The notes: generated by a model not told the origin, from the sequence alone. A DNA stretch of 6,380 nt from Candidatus Thiosymbion ectosymbiont of Robbea hypermnestra (GCA_020443945.1 JAIZWN010000790.1:1-6380); one strand, 5' to 3'; positions 1-5,979 are shown, counted from the stretch's first letter. Translations and numbers: made by a program.

Positions 1-116
1 CAAGAGACAGAACTGTTTTTGTGCAGCGCACCAACTTGACTCATTTGTAAAGATGCAGGTCCCTCAAGGAATCCTAGTTCAGTCCCCTTGGCCTCTGCCG
101 TTCCTGGCACCGACAG

Positions 117-138
117 ATTCCGGTGTCCAGGCCGGAAT
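117..138. repeat. Inverted repeat ATTCCGG / CCGGAAT
   Basis: A perfect 7-bp inverted repeat (117-123 with 132-138) is separated by an 8-nt loop. Neither strand has a T-tract after it, so it does not look like a classical intrinsic terminator. It may be part of a dispersed intergenic repeat or simply a chance palindrome. Confidence 0.5.
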
Positions 139-332
139 GATGGCTCGGTGTTTTGGTATGCGCCGGCAGAGCGGGGCGGTCGGGTCGGTTTCGGTGTTTG
201 GGATACTACCCATGCTTGCCGAAGGATTGGATGCTGTCTGCCATATCCACTGCGGCGACGGCGCTTTAGTTTTGGCCCGTCCTGATAGGTTTTGTTTTCA
301 AGGCGCCCTGAGTAAAAGACTCGGAGGCTATA

Positions 333-359
333 CGAATCAGTCGAATCAAACGAATAATC
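333..359. repeat. Three imperfect 9-nt tandem repeats
   Basis: Three consecutive 9-nt units begin with CGAAT at 333, 342 and 351 (CGAATCAGT, CGAATCAAA, CGAATAATC). On the minus strand two of them read as xxTGATTCG. The array lies just downstream of the truncated ORF at 376-477 and may be a small slippage-prone tandem repeat. Confidence 0.55.
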
Positions 360-375
360 GTTCTATCTCCATCGT

Positions 376-477
376 TTATCTTCGGGAAGTTGTGCTCACA
401 AGGAGTTCGAACCTTTCCCTTAATGCCTGTTTCGCATAACCTCTTGCCCAATCTTCATCTTTGGTCAGCGACACCAT
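376..477 (-). pseudogene. Truncated 33-codon ORF, possibly the N-terminus of a HEPN-like protein
   Basis: A short minus-strand ORF starts at the ATG at 477-475, 9 nt after the stop codon of the 106-aa gene, with a GGAGAG ribosome binding site between the two. It begins MVSLTKDEDWARGYAKQAL and ends after 33 codons at the TAA at 378-376. The close spacing and the ribosome binding site argue that it was the second gene of a two-gene operon. The W-A-x-x-Y-A-x-Q-A pattern at residues 10-18 resembles the first helix of HEPN-type proteins, which are normally well over 100 residues. I infer that this is the surviving 5' end of a longer gene whose remainder was lost. No continuation is visible in the other frames. 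It could instead be a genuine small protein. The HEPN assignment rests on recall of family style and is uncertain. Confidence 0.4.
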
Positions 478-486
478 TTCTCTCCG

Positions 487-807
487 TCAGCCGACCCTCA
501 GTTCTTTACCCAGGGTCCAACCATGATCCTGGAGACCGAGCCTTCCGTCACGGATGTGACGAAATTCACTTGGTGAGACTTCTATAATCATTGATGGGTA
601 ATCGACCCCATGGGTAGGGTCGGCAGCAAAGGTAATTGGTTCGATACCTCTTTCGATTGTTCCTTCAACGATTTCCAGCAGCTTGATTGGTTCACTGGGA
701 TTCCGCTCGTTGACTGGTTCTAAAAGAAAGATGTGTTTGAGGTTCGGCTCGACCTCGAAATGTCTCCTGGCGAGACGGTCGGCCGTTTCCCATTTGGTTT
801 TTTTCAT
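487..807 (-). CDS. Small conserved-looking soluble protein, 106 aa, unknown function
   Basis: The start is placed at the ATG at 807-805 because an AGGAGA ribosome binding site lies at a proper distance upstream (GAGAGGAGATCGAAATATG). The frame is open to 942, but that extension has neither a ribosome binding site nor a protein-like composition. The product begins MKKTKWETADRLARRHFE and has a charged helical N-terminus. A mixed alpha/beta body follows, with segments such as PIKLLEIVEGTIERGIEPI (residues 40-58), ADPTHGVDYPSMIIEVSP (62-79) and DHGWTLGKEL (94-103). There is no signal peptide, membrane segment, cysteine or zinc motif, so it is probably cytoplasmic. I do not recognise a named domain. 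A 33-codon ORF that looks like the truncated beginning of a second gene follows after 9 nt, so this may be half of a two-gene module, possibly of toxin-antitoxin type. That idea is speculative. About 190 nt with four hairpins separate it from the gene upstream, so it is probably transcribed separately. Confidence 0.75.
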   Translation of the reverse strand: MKKTKWETADRLARRHFEVEPNLKHIFLLEPVNERNPSEPIKLLEIVEGTIERGIEPITFAADPTHGVDYPSMIIEVSPSEFRHIRDGRLGLQDHGWTLGKELRVG

Positions 808-853
808 ATTTCGATCTCCTCTCGCCCGTTTGATGCTTACCCCCTGTCGCCCC

Positions 854-965
854 CTCCCGGCGGGAGAGTGTCGTAAAAGGCGATACCCTCCGCGATGCAG
901 GGAGGAATCGGGAAACCATAATTTTCCGATTCCGAGCCGCAAAAGTCCATGGATGGGCTTTTGCG
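854..965 (-). other. Cluster of four closely spaced hairpins between genes
   Basis: In the gap between the 512-aa gene and the 106-aa gene there are four inverted repeats. CGCAAAAG/CTTTTGCG (938-945 with 958-965) has a 12-nt loop. GGAATCGG plus four inner pairs (904-915 with 922-933, loop CCATAA) is the longest, with one pair that is G-U on one strand and mismatched on the other. CCCTCC/GGGAGG (886-891 with 900-905) shares bases 904-905 with the previous hairpin. CTCCC/GGGAG (854-858 with 862-866) has a 3-nt loop. None is followed by a clear T-tract on the minus strand. They may end or stabilise the upstream operon transcript, or form a structured leader for the 106-aa gene. Confidence 0.6.
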
Positions 966-995
966 ATGCCCCACCGGGGAAAGGTCCTCGGGATG

Positions 996-2534
996 TCAGG
1001 GCACCCGGGTGACGGGGCGCATCTGGGTGTCGCAGGGACCGCCGACGGTGACGGTTTTGAGGTTTCCCCTGCCGCGGCAGTTTTCTCCCCGATCACGGAT
1101 CCTGCATTGCAGCCCCAGGGGTTCGCCGGCCTCGAGCCAGGGTGGGGTGCGGCGGTAGCGGCCGATGCGGCGGTGGTTACAGCCTTGGGGAATGCCGTAG
1201 GGGGAACAATTGGACGGGCCCTTGAGGGAGACCTTGCGGGCGTCTACCTCGAAGCCCGGAAACTTGTCCCGGATGGCGATCCGGTCCTTTTCGGGGGTTT
1301 CCTCGAACCGGAATGCCCGGAATTCGTATCCGTTCTCGCCTCGCTTGCCCACCTGGATCCGGGTGTTGGCGATCAGGGCGAAGTGCGCTCCCCGTTTTGC
1401 CACCGCGCCCGACATGTATTCGACCCGCTTGTGGCGGGGAAAGCATTTGCCCATGGCCGGGGCATGGTAGTAGTGGCGGAGCTCTTTGATCTCGCTCAGG
1501 GAGGCCTGGCGGAAGATGTTCTTGAGATGCCGGTCGTTGCCGTAGAGGATGCGCTCGACGTCTTCCAGGCTTTGTTCGTACATGGCGCGAATCCTGGCGT
1601 AGTAGTCGGCGCTTTCGCCCTGGTTGAGGTCCGAGCGCAGGAAGCAGGAGGTGAGACCGGAGATCTGGGTCAGGTATCCGTCCCAGATGTTGTACTGGGA
1701 TACCTTGGAGGAGACCCCCTGGTAGTCTCCCGGAAACCGGCAGCCTTGTTGTGGCTTGCAGGACCCGGAGCGGGCGCGATTGCGGATGGAGAGGGCGATG
1801 ATGTTGCGCTCGCAGGCGCCATAGGCGTTGCAGCCGCGGTCGAGGTGGCCTTCGTAGAGGGTCGTGCGCAGGGTGTAATCCAGGTGTTTGGCCCGGGCGA
1901 TGGTCCGTTGCGGCCAGTGGTCCCGATACTCGGCGATGAAGCGGTTCCAGGCCCGGCTCAGGGCTTGGCGGCGCCCGATCAGCTTGCGGTTTACGGCGGC
2001 GCAATGGGGTGAGTTGTGGAAGGTGCGGATGATCTTATCCAGCTCACTGTGGGTTGCCTTGATACGGCCGACCCGACGCGGACGCGGGGATTCGAAGAAG
2101 GGCGCCTTGTTCAGCGTGTATAGCCGCCGCACGTTGATGACGTAGCGGATGCGATTGTCGCAGTGGTGATTGGAGACGCGCATCGATTTGCGCTGCGCGA
2201 CGGTCCGTTCGAACTTGGCGGCGATGGCCGGGGTGGCCGTGCGGGGATCCAAGACGATCCGGAATCCCACGTAGGGTGTGCCCTTGTCGTCGGTCAGGGG
2301 GTTGCCGTCGCGGATGACCAGACAGGGGATGAGGGAGGTTCCCTGGGCCAGGGTTCCCGCCGGTGAGGATGGCCCTTGCTCGCGAAACGATTCGATCTCG
2401 TAGTAGGGCAGGTCCCGTTTGCCGTTGAATTGATAGAGGGTCATCACCGGGGTAGCCGGGATGCCCGCCGGGGATGGTCCGGCCCAGAAGAGGCCGGTGA
2501 TCAGCAGCAGGGAGAGAAAAATGGGGTTGTTCAT
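996..2534 (-). CDS. Secreted cysteine-rich protein of unknown family, 512 aa
   Basis: The product starts with a classic signal peptide: MNNP, a hydrophobic core at about residues 5-18, and likely cleavage near residue 24 (PSPAG). There is no other membrane segment, so it should be periplasmic, secreted or surface-attached. The mature part has 14 cysteines (residues 71, 125, 178, 235, 241, 259, 265, 297, 364, 443, 452, 477, 486, 501). They include paired spacings GCNAYGAC (235-241) and SCKPQQGC (258-265) and a five-cysteine C-terminal cluster from 443. An even number in an exported protein suggests disulfides. The middle is rich in Arg, Tyr and aromatic residues (for example YNIWDGYLTQISGLTSCF at 281-298). 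I recognise no catalytic motif or named family. The start overlaps the stop of the SPOR gene by 4 nt (ATGA) and has no good ribosome binding site, so translational coupling is likely. It is probably the last gene of the operon. The opposite strand carries long shadow ORFs that are not genes. Confidence 0.85.
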   Translation of the reverse strand: MNNPIFLSLLLITGLFWAGPSPAGIPATPVMTLYQFNGKRDLPYYEIESFREQGPSSPAGTLAQGTSLIPCLVIRDGNPLTDDKGTPYVGFRIVLDPRTATPAIAAKFERTVAQRKSMRVSNHHCDNRIRYVINVRRLYTLNKAPFFESPRPRRVGRIKATHSELDKIIRTFHNSPHCAAVNRKLIGRRQALSRAWNRFIAEYRDHWPQRTIARAKHLDYTLRTTLYEGHLDRGCNAYGACERNIIALSIRNRARSGSCKPQQGCRFPGDYQGVSSKVSQYNIWDGYLTQISGLTSCFLRSDLNQGESADYYARIRAMYEQSLEDVERILYGNDRHLKNIFRQASLSEIKELRHYYHAPAMGKCFPRHKRVEYMSGAVAKRGAHFALIANTRIQVGKRGENGYEFRAFRFEETPEKDRIAIRDKFPGFEVDARKVSLKGPSNCSPYGIPQGCNHRRIGRYRRTPPWLEAGEPLGLQCRIRDRGENCRGRGNLKTVTVGGPCDTQMRPVTRVP

Positions 2535-4339
2535 GGTGCGGTTTCGGTGGCCATCGATTGTCCCGCGCCGGTTTCGATGACGCGGAGCTCGATGCCCGCC
2601 CTGGGCAGGGCGCGTATCCAGGGCTCGAGCGCCGCCAGCTCCGCCGGCAACCGGGATCGCGCCTCCTTGGCCGCGGCAAGGTCGGCGTGCAGGCTGTGGA
2701 TCACCGCGTGCCAGGGGCGATTGCGATAGGTCTCGTGGATCAGGTAGACGCGGGCGGGCAGTTCTTTCCGAGCCACGAATTCGTGCAGTGACTCACGATC
2801 GAAATAGCCGATGAGCTGGAGGGCGTAGCCTCCCTTGGCAACCAGACGGGATATCTCGCGGCCCGGTGCGCCGGCAGTGGCGGCCTTGGCCGGCGGGGTA
2901 TCGCCGCCTGCGGTCTCCGCGCCGCCAGCCCCGGCGGTCCTTGTCGGCGGTGGATCGCCCGGATTCCGTGGTAGCGCGCTGTCGGCAGTCCGCGGACCGC
3001 GGGACTTCTCGGCTAGGGAGGCGTCGGCAGCGGCGGCCTTGGCCGGGGGGGTATCGCCGCCCGCGGTCTCCGCGCTACGGGTCTCGGCGGCCCTTACCGG
3101 CGGTGGATCGCTCGGATTCCGTGGCGGCGCGCTGTCGGCAGTCCGTAGACCACCGGACTTCTCAGCTAGGGAGGCGTTGGCAGCGGCGGCCTTGGCCGGG
3201 GGGCTATCGCTGCCTGCGGTCTCCGCGCCGCCAGCCCCAGCGGTCCTCGCCGGCGGCGGATCGCCCATATCCCGCTGTGGTGCCGCCTTGCTGGCAGTTC
3301 GCGGACCGCCGGACTTCTCGGCCAGGGAGGCACCGGCAGTGGTGGCCTTGGCCAGGGGGCTATCGCTGCCTGCGGTCTCCGCGCCGCGGGTCCCGGCGGT
3401 CCTCGCCGGCGGTGGACCGCCTATATCCCGCTGTGGCTTGCTACCGGCAGCCCGCGGACCGCGGGACTTCTCGGCTAGGGAGGCGTCGGCAGCGGCGGCC
3501 TTGGCCGGAGGGGTATCGCTGCCTGAAGTCTCCGCGCCGCTAGCTCCGGCGGTCCTCGCCGGCGGTGGATCGCCCAAGTTCCGCTGTGGCGCCGCCTTGC
3601 TGGCAGTCCGCGGACCGCCGGACTTCTCGGCCAGGGAGGCGTCGGCAGCGGCGGCCTTGGCCGGGGGGGTATCGCTGCCTGCGGTCTCCGCGCCGCTAGT
3701 CCCGGCGGTCCTCGCCGGCGGTGGACCGCCCAAGTTCCGCTGTGGCTCGCTACCGGCAGCCCGCGGATCATCCGTCCTTTTCCGATCCGGCTTCTCCAAT
3801 TGGGCCCTGATTTCCGCGACCTGCGCGGCCAACCGGTCGAGTCTTTTCCCGACCTGGGGGTAGACCACTTGTTCCCCGGAGGAGTCCGCGGGTTCCCAGC
3901 GCGTCTCGGAGACCTCCTCGGTAATCCCCGGCGGCCCGGACACAAGCTGCCGGTAGAGCAGGAAAAGCGCGCCGGCGAAGAGGATCGAGAACAGCGCCAA
4001 TCCCCCCAAGAACCGGGTGTGGCGACTCAATCGGCGGTCGGTCTCCTCACGTTGGGTTTGCCAGGCCCGCTGGAATCGGAGCGCGGTTGCCCGCAGATCA
4101 TCGTCCACATCCCCGATGCGATCCACCAGCATCTTTTCGTAATCGCGGAACTGATCCCAGAGGCGATCGACCTCCCCGGACAGGTCGGCCCGACTCAACG
4201 GCCGCTCCTGCGACCCGGCCGTCGCGGAACCTCCGGATTGCTCGGCTGCCTGCCGCTCGCGGGCGTTCAACCGTGCCGCGGCGGAGAGGGGGCCCCCGTT
4301 CGGCGCGCGTTGTTCATCGGGCTGCTTCGGATTTTCCAT
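2531..4339 (-). CDS. DamX-like membrane protein with six-unit repeat linker and C-terminal SPOR domain
   Basis: The chosen start, MENPKQ at 4339, gives 602 aa. A start at 4381 or a TTG at 4435 is possible, but a strong hairpin at 4387-4419 would sit directly before the 4381 start, and none of the three has a good ribosome binding site. Order of parts: a charged helical cytoplasmic segment (about 50-108), one transmembrane helix (about 111-129, FLGGLALFSILFAGALFLL), a short coiled coil (about 164-183), six Pro/Ala/Gly-rich repeats (192-498) and a SPOR domain (about 503-580). The SPOR call rests on YALQLIGYF, the RNRPWHAVIH strand and the LPAELAALEPWIRALP ending, which parallel the same positions in E. 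coli DamX. SPOR domains bind peptidoglycan stripped of stem peptides and often target the division septum. That role here is inferred. The gene sits between a DUF192 gene and a cysteine-rich secreted protein gene, in an operon headed by a lytic transglycosylase. The Pro/Ala-rich linker is much longer than needed to span the periplasm. Confidence 0.85.
   Translation of the reverse strand: MENPKQPDEQRAPNGGPLSAAARLNARERQAAEQSGGSATAGSQERPLSRADLSGEVDRLWDQFRDYEKMLVDRIGDVDDDLRATALRFQRAWQTQREETDRRLSRHTRFLGGLALFSILFAGALFLLYRQLVSGPPGITEEVSETRWEPADSSGEQVVYPQVGKRLDRLAAQVAEIRAQLEKPDRKRTDDPRAAGSEPQRNLGGPPPARTAGTSGAETAGSDTPPAKAAAADASLAEKSGGPRTASKAAPQRNLGDPPPARTAGASGAETSGSDTPPAKAAAADASLAEKSRGPRAAGSKPQRDIGGPPPARTAGTRGAETAGSDSPLAKATTAGASLAEKSGGPRTASKAAPQRDMGDPPPARTAGAGGAETAGSDSPPAKAAAANASLAEKSGGLRTADSAPPRNPSDPPPVRAAETRSAETAGGDTPPAKAAAADASLAEKSRGPRTADSALPRNPGDPPPTRTAGAGGAETAGGDTPPAKAATAGAPGREISRLVAKGGYALQLIGYFDRESLHEFVARKELPARVYLIHETYRNRPWHAVIHSLHADLAAAKEARSRLPAELAALEPWIRALPRAGIELRVIETGAGQSMATETAP
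2846..3766 (-). repeat. Six tandem in-frame repeats of 51-52 codons in the SPOR protein gene
   Basis: Six copies follow the pattern PR-x-A/S..., PQRN/D..G-PPPARTAG..., GAETAGSD-S/T-PPAKAA..., ASLAEKS-G/R-G. The marker GACTTCTC (plus strand) recurs at 3003, 3156, 3312, 3465 and 3621, giving alternating spacings of 153 and 156 bp. Units 1 and 3 begin PRAAGS, while units 2 and 4 begin PRTASKAAPQR. This indicates that a two-unit block of about 309 bp was duplicated. Units 5 and 6 (LRTADSAPPRNP and PRTADSALPRNP) form a third, more diverged pair, and the last unit decays before the SPOR domain. All spacings keep the frame. High DNA identity between copies makes the array prone to gain or loss of units. 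Confidence 0.9.
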
Positions 4340-4386
4340 CGTTCGATTGTTCTCGATGAAAAGGGGATTATTCCGGGACATCGGGC

Positions 4387-4419
4387 GGCGGGCAATCGGG
4401 TCCGCACGGACCGCCCGCC
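4387..4419 (-). other. Strong GC-rich hairpin before the SPOR protein gene
   Basis: GGCGGGC (4387-4393) pairs with GCCCGCC (4413-4419). Inside it GGTCCG (4399-4404) pairs with CGGACC (4407-4412) around a 2-nt tip, and a 5-nt bulge lies on one side. It sits between the DUF192 stop and the likely SPOR protein start. No T-tract follows on the minus strand, so it looks more like an intercistronic stability or translation-control structure than a terminator. It also argues against the in-frame ATG at 4381. Confidence 0.6.
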
Positions 4420-4427
4420 CGATCACC

Positions 4428-4474
4428 GGCGGCAAAACCGCCCCCGCCCTCAGGCTGCCCGACCTTCAAGGTCG
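4428..4474 (-). other. Two further small inverted repeats at the DUF192 stop
   Basis: GGCGG/CCGCC (4428-4432 with 4438-4442) encloses a 5-nt loop. CGACCTT/AAGGTCG (4460-4466 with 4468-4474) is a 7-bp palindrome with a single central base and contains the TGA stop codon of the DUF192 gene (4466-4468). With the hairpin at 4387-4419 they make the 126-nt gap between the two genes unusually structured. Confidence 0.45.
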
Positions 4475-5107
4475 CGTAATGCCGGTCGTTCGCATCAGGT
4501 CCCCTACGCGGATGCCGCGGGTACGCACGGTGCCGGCATTCAGCTCCAGGACATATCGGTAAGCACCGGAGGGGAGCAGGGCGGCTACTCCCGGTTGGGC
4601 GTTCTCTATGATGTCGATAACCCTCTCCCTGCCGTCGATAAAGATCAGATCGAGCGCGAAGCGCATCCGCGCCATGGTGAAGGCGTAGCGGACCGGTCGG
4701 GGGAAGATAAAAAGCATACCCCAACCCGCGGCCAGGGATGAGCGTCGACCGAGCCCGCGCGTCCGTTCCGATTCGGTCCTTGCCAGTTCGACAAAGAAGC
4801 GCCCGCGGGACCTTGCGCCGGCGCCGAACTCGACGGTAGGGGTCCGGGCGTTGCGCCACCCCAGCACCGCCGGCGGGATGCGACAGACTCCCTTCCGGCA
4901 GTGGTAGTACCTCTCGCAATCCCCATCACTCAGACAGGTTCCCCCGATTCCGACGCGGCTTCCATCCGCGGCGGCGACGAGGGACAGGCAAACCCCGAGC
5001 AAGAGGCCGATACCTGCCAATGCGGCGAATGGCGCACGGCGGGATCTTCGGATACCCGTCACGGATAAAACACGGACACGCCTACCGGATATACCTGGAG
5101 ACGGCAT
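4466..5107 (-). CDS. Exported DUF192-family protein with an N-terminal four-cysteine motif
   Basis: The start at 5107 (MPSPGISGRR) gives 213 aa and overlaps the end of the transglycosylase gene by 26 bp. Upstream ATG 5149 and downstream GTG 5062 are alternatives, and none has a strong ribosome binding site. An Arg-rich N-terminus is followed by a hydrophobic core (about 27-47) ending VAAADG, so the protein is probably exported and cleaved. It is not an obvious lipoprotein. Next comes a short cysteine motif, CLSDGDCERYYHCRKGVC (C58, C64, C70, C75), similar in spacing to small disulfide-rich EGF- or Dickkopf-like motifs. Residues about 98-205 form the DUF192 domain (COG1430): RTRGLGRR, GWGMLFIFP, ALDLIFIDGRERVIDI, and LELNAG...GIRVGD. 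The usual aromatic FWM before the LD motif is FTM here. DUF192 has no settled enzymatic role and is typically a small secreted or periplasmic domain. Placement between a transglycosylase and a SPOR protein suggests a cell-envelope job. Confidence 0.85.
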   Translation of the reverse strand: MPSPGISGRRVRVLSVTGIRRSRRAPFAALAGIGLLLGVCLSLVAAADGSRVGIGGTCLSDGDCERYYHCRKGVCRIPPAVLGWRNARTPTVEFGAGARSRGRFFVELARTESERTRGLGRRSSLAAGWGMLFIFPRPVRYAFTMARMRFALDLIFIDGRERVIDIIENAQPGVAALLPSGAYRYVLELNAGTVRTRGIRVGDLMRTTGITRP

Positions 5108-5924
5108 AAGGGCAATCCCAGCCGATGCGCTCGAGGATACGCTCGACATACTTTTGAGTCTGCCGAATGGGAGGGATACCCTTATGCTGTCTCACCTTCC
5201 CCGGACCGGCATTGTAAGCGGCCAGCGCCCAGTCGACCCGTTTGAACCGGTCGATCAGCCGGCGCAGATACGTCATGCCGCACTTGAGGTTCTGCTGGGG
5301 CTTCAGTGCATTCTCGATCTTGATGTCGCAAAGTTTCACCGTTCCCGGCATCAGCTGCATCAGACCCAGGGCGCCTTTAGGCGAACGCGCCTGGGGATCG
5401 AAGCGGGACTCGGCCTCGATGAGCGCGAGCACCAGATCCGGCGCCAATCGATAATCCGGCGCCATGGTTTGCACCCGGCGAGCGACCTTCTCGAACCCGG
5501 GATAGGAACCGCCGGGAACATAGAGTGGGCAGGCGGCTACATTCTCATCCTGCATCCCGAGGACCGCGAGCATTCCCTGGGCCTCGGGGTGCCCGCCCTC
5601 GACCGCCTCACGATGCCAGGCGGCGGCACGGCCCCAATCGCGCCTTACCCCCTCCCCGAAGGTGTAGAGCCGACCGAGCTCGAACTTGGCGTCCACATCC
5701 CCCCTACAAGCGGCCCTGCAGAACAGCTTGACGGCCTGCGGGTGATCCTTGGTCGTACCCTGTATAGAACGCCGTCCCCAGGCCGTCAGCTCCTTCCCGT
5801 CATCGGAGGCACGGATCTGCTCGAACGACGGCGGTCCGGCAAAGGTGCCGGGAAGCACGAGGAGGGCGAGCAATAGAATCGGTAACGCGGCCGTCACCGC
5901 GCGTCGTGTCTGCATGTTTTCCAT
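5082..5924 (-). CDS. Secreted lytic transglycosylase with Sel1-like repeats and an SLT domain
   Basis: The start at 5924 (MENMQTRR) gives 280 aa. MQTRR at 5915 is equally plausible. The frame extends to a GTG at 5969, but that would place the start inside a terminator-like hairpin. AGAAGG lies just before the ATG, and a stronger GGAGG lies 16 nt upstream. A signal peptide covers about residues 1-29 (cut near TFA-G). Residues about 62-120 resemble Sel1 repeats (AKFELGRLYTFGEGVRRDW and AAAWHREAVEGGHPEAQ). Residues about 157-267 form an SLT (goose-lysozyme-like) domain, with the catalytic Glu172 in IEAESRF, then SPKGALGLMQLMP (181-193) and ALAAYNAGPGKV (233-244). Such enzymes cleave the MurNAc-GlcNAc bond of peptidoglycan and leave a 1,6-anhydro end. 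All key residues are present, so activity is expected. It is the first gene of the set and overlaps the DUF192 gene. Confidence 0.93.
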   Translation of the reverse strand: MENMQTRRAVTAALPILLLALLVLPGTFAGPPSFEQIRASDDGKELTAWGRRSIQGTTKDHPQAVKLFCRAACRGDVDAKFELGRLYTFGEGVRRDWGRAAAWHREAVEGGHPEAQGMLAVLGMQDENVAACPLYVPGGSYPGFEKVARRVQTMAPDYRLAPDLVLALIEAESRFDPQARSPKGALGLMQLMPGTVKLCDIKIENALKPQQNLKCGMTYLRRLIDRFKRVDWALAAYNAGPGKVRQHKGIPPIRQTQKYVERILERIGWDCPYAVSRYIR

Positions 5925-5955
5925 ACCCTTCTTGTTATTACCTCCAGGGGGCGAG

Positions 5956-5979
5956 AAAAAAATACGCACTGCCGTGCGC
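5956..5979 (-). terminator. Terminator-like hairpin in the leader of the transglycosylase operon
   Basis: On the minus strand GCGCAC, loop GGCA and GTGCGT form a 6-bp stem (5 Watson-Crick pairs plus G-U) immediately followed by A and seven T (5962-5956). This is a good intrinsic terminator shape with a rather short stem. The T-tract ends only about 31 nt before the start codon at 5924. It therefore either ends transcription from a gene beyond the right edge or acts as an attenuator in the operon leader. Confidence 0.5.

Larger units (their letters stand above)
1..375. other. Intergenic region, no convincing gene
   Basis: No reading frame here has a start codon with a ribosome binding site and a recognisable protein. 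A plus-strand frame from the ATG at 53 runs to 439, but it lacks a Shine-Dalgarno sequence, overlaps the remnant ORF at 376-477 on the other strand and has a protein-unlike composition. On the minus strand one frame is free of stops from 362 to the window edge, about 120 codons, yet it has no ATG, GTG or TTG near its beginning. The region is visibly less GC-rich than the operon to its right. It contains a hairpin at 117-138 and a short tandem repeat at 333-359. It is probably intergenic or decayed sequence. Confidence 0.55.

Noticed and set aside
401..416. GTTCGAAC sequence resembling a tRNA T-loop
   Set aside because: The flanking bases do not form a 5-bp T-stem on either strand and no acceptor or anticodon arm fits. 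On the minus strand it falls inside the short ORF at 376-477.
966..2012. Long plus-strand ORF of 348 codons opposite the 512-aa gene
   Set aside because: It lies entirely antisense to a gene with a clear signal peptide and cysteine pattern. Its Gly/Ala/Val-rich composition is typical of a shadow frame in GC-rich DNA, and it has no ribosome binding site or recognisable domain.
2846..3766. Regular repeats that could suggest a CRISPR array
   Set aside because: The units are about 153-156 bp, conserved along nearly their whole length, in-frame and without unique spacers, so they are protein-coding repeats.
2835..3863. Plus-strand ORF of 342 codons with a repetitive product
   Set aside because: Its repeats simply mirror the in-frame repeats of the SPOR protein gene on the other strand, whose membrane helix and SPOR domain establish the real frame.
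3800..4741. Plus-strand ORF of 313 codons across the SPOR protein N-terminus and DUF192 gene
   Set aside because: It runs antisense to two recognisable genes and shows no domain.
5154..5876. Plus-strand ORF of 240 codons opposite the transglycosylase
   Set aside because: It is antisense to a well-supported SLT-domain gene with all catalytic motifs.
5939..5945. GGAGG Shine-Dalgarno match on the minus strand
   Set aside because: No start codon lies at a suitable distance. The nearest ATG is 16 nt away, so it does not by itself decide the transglycosylase start.
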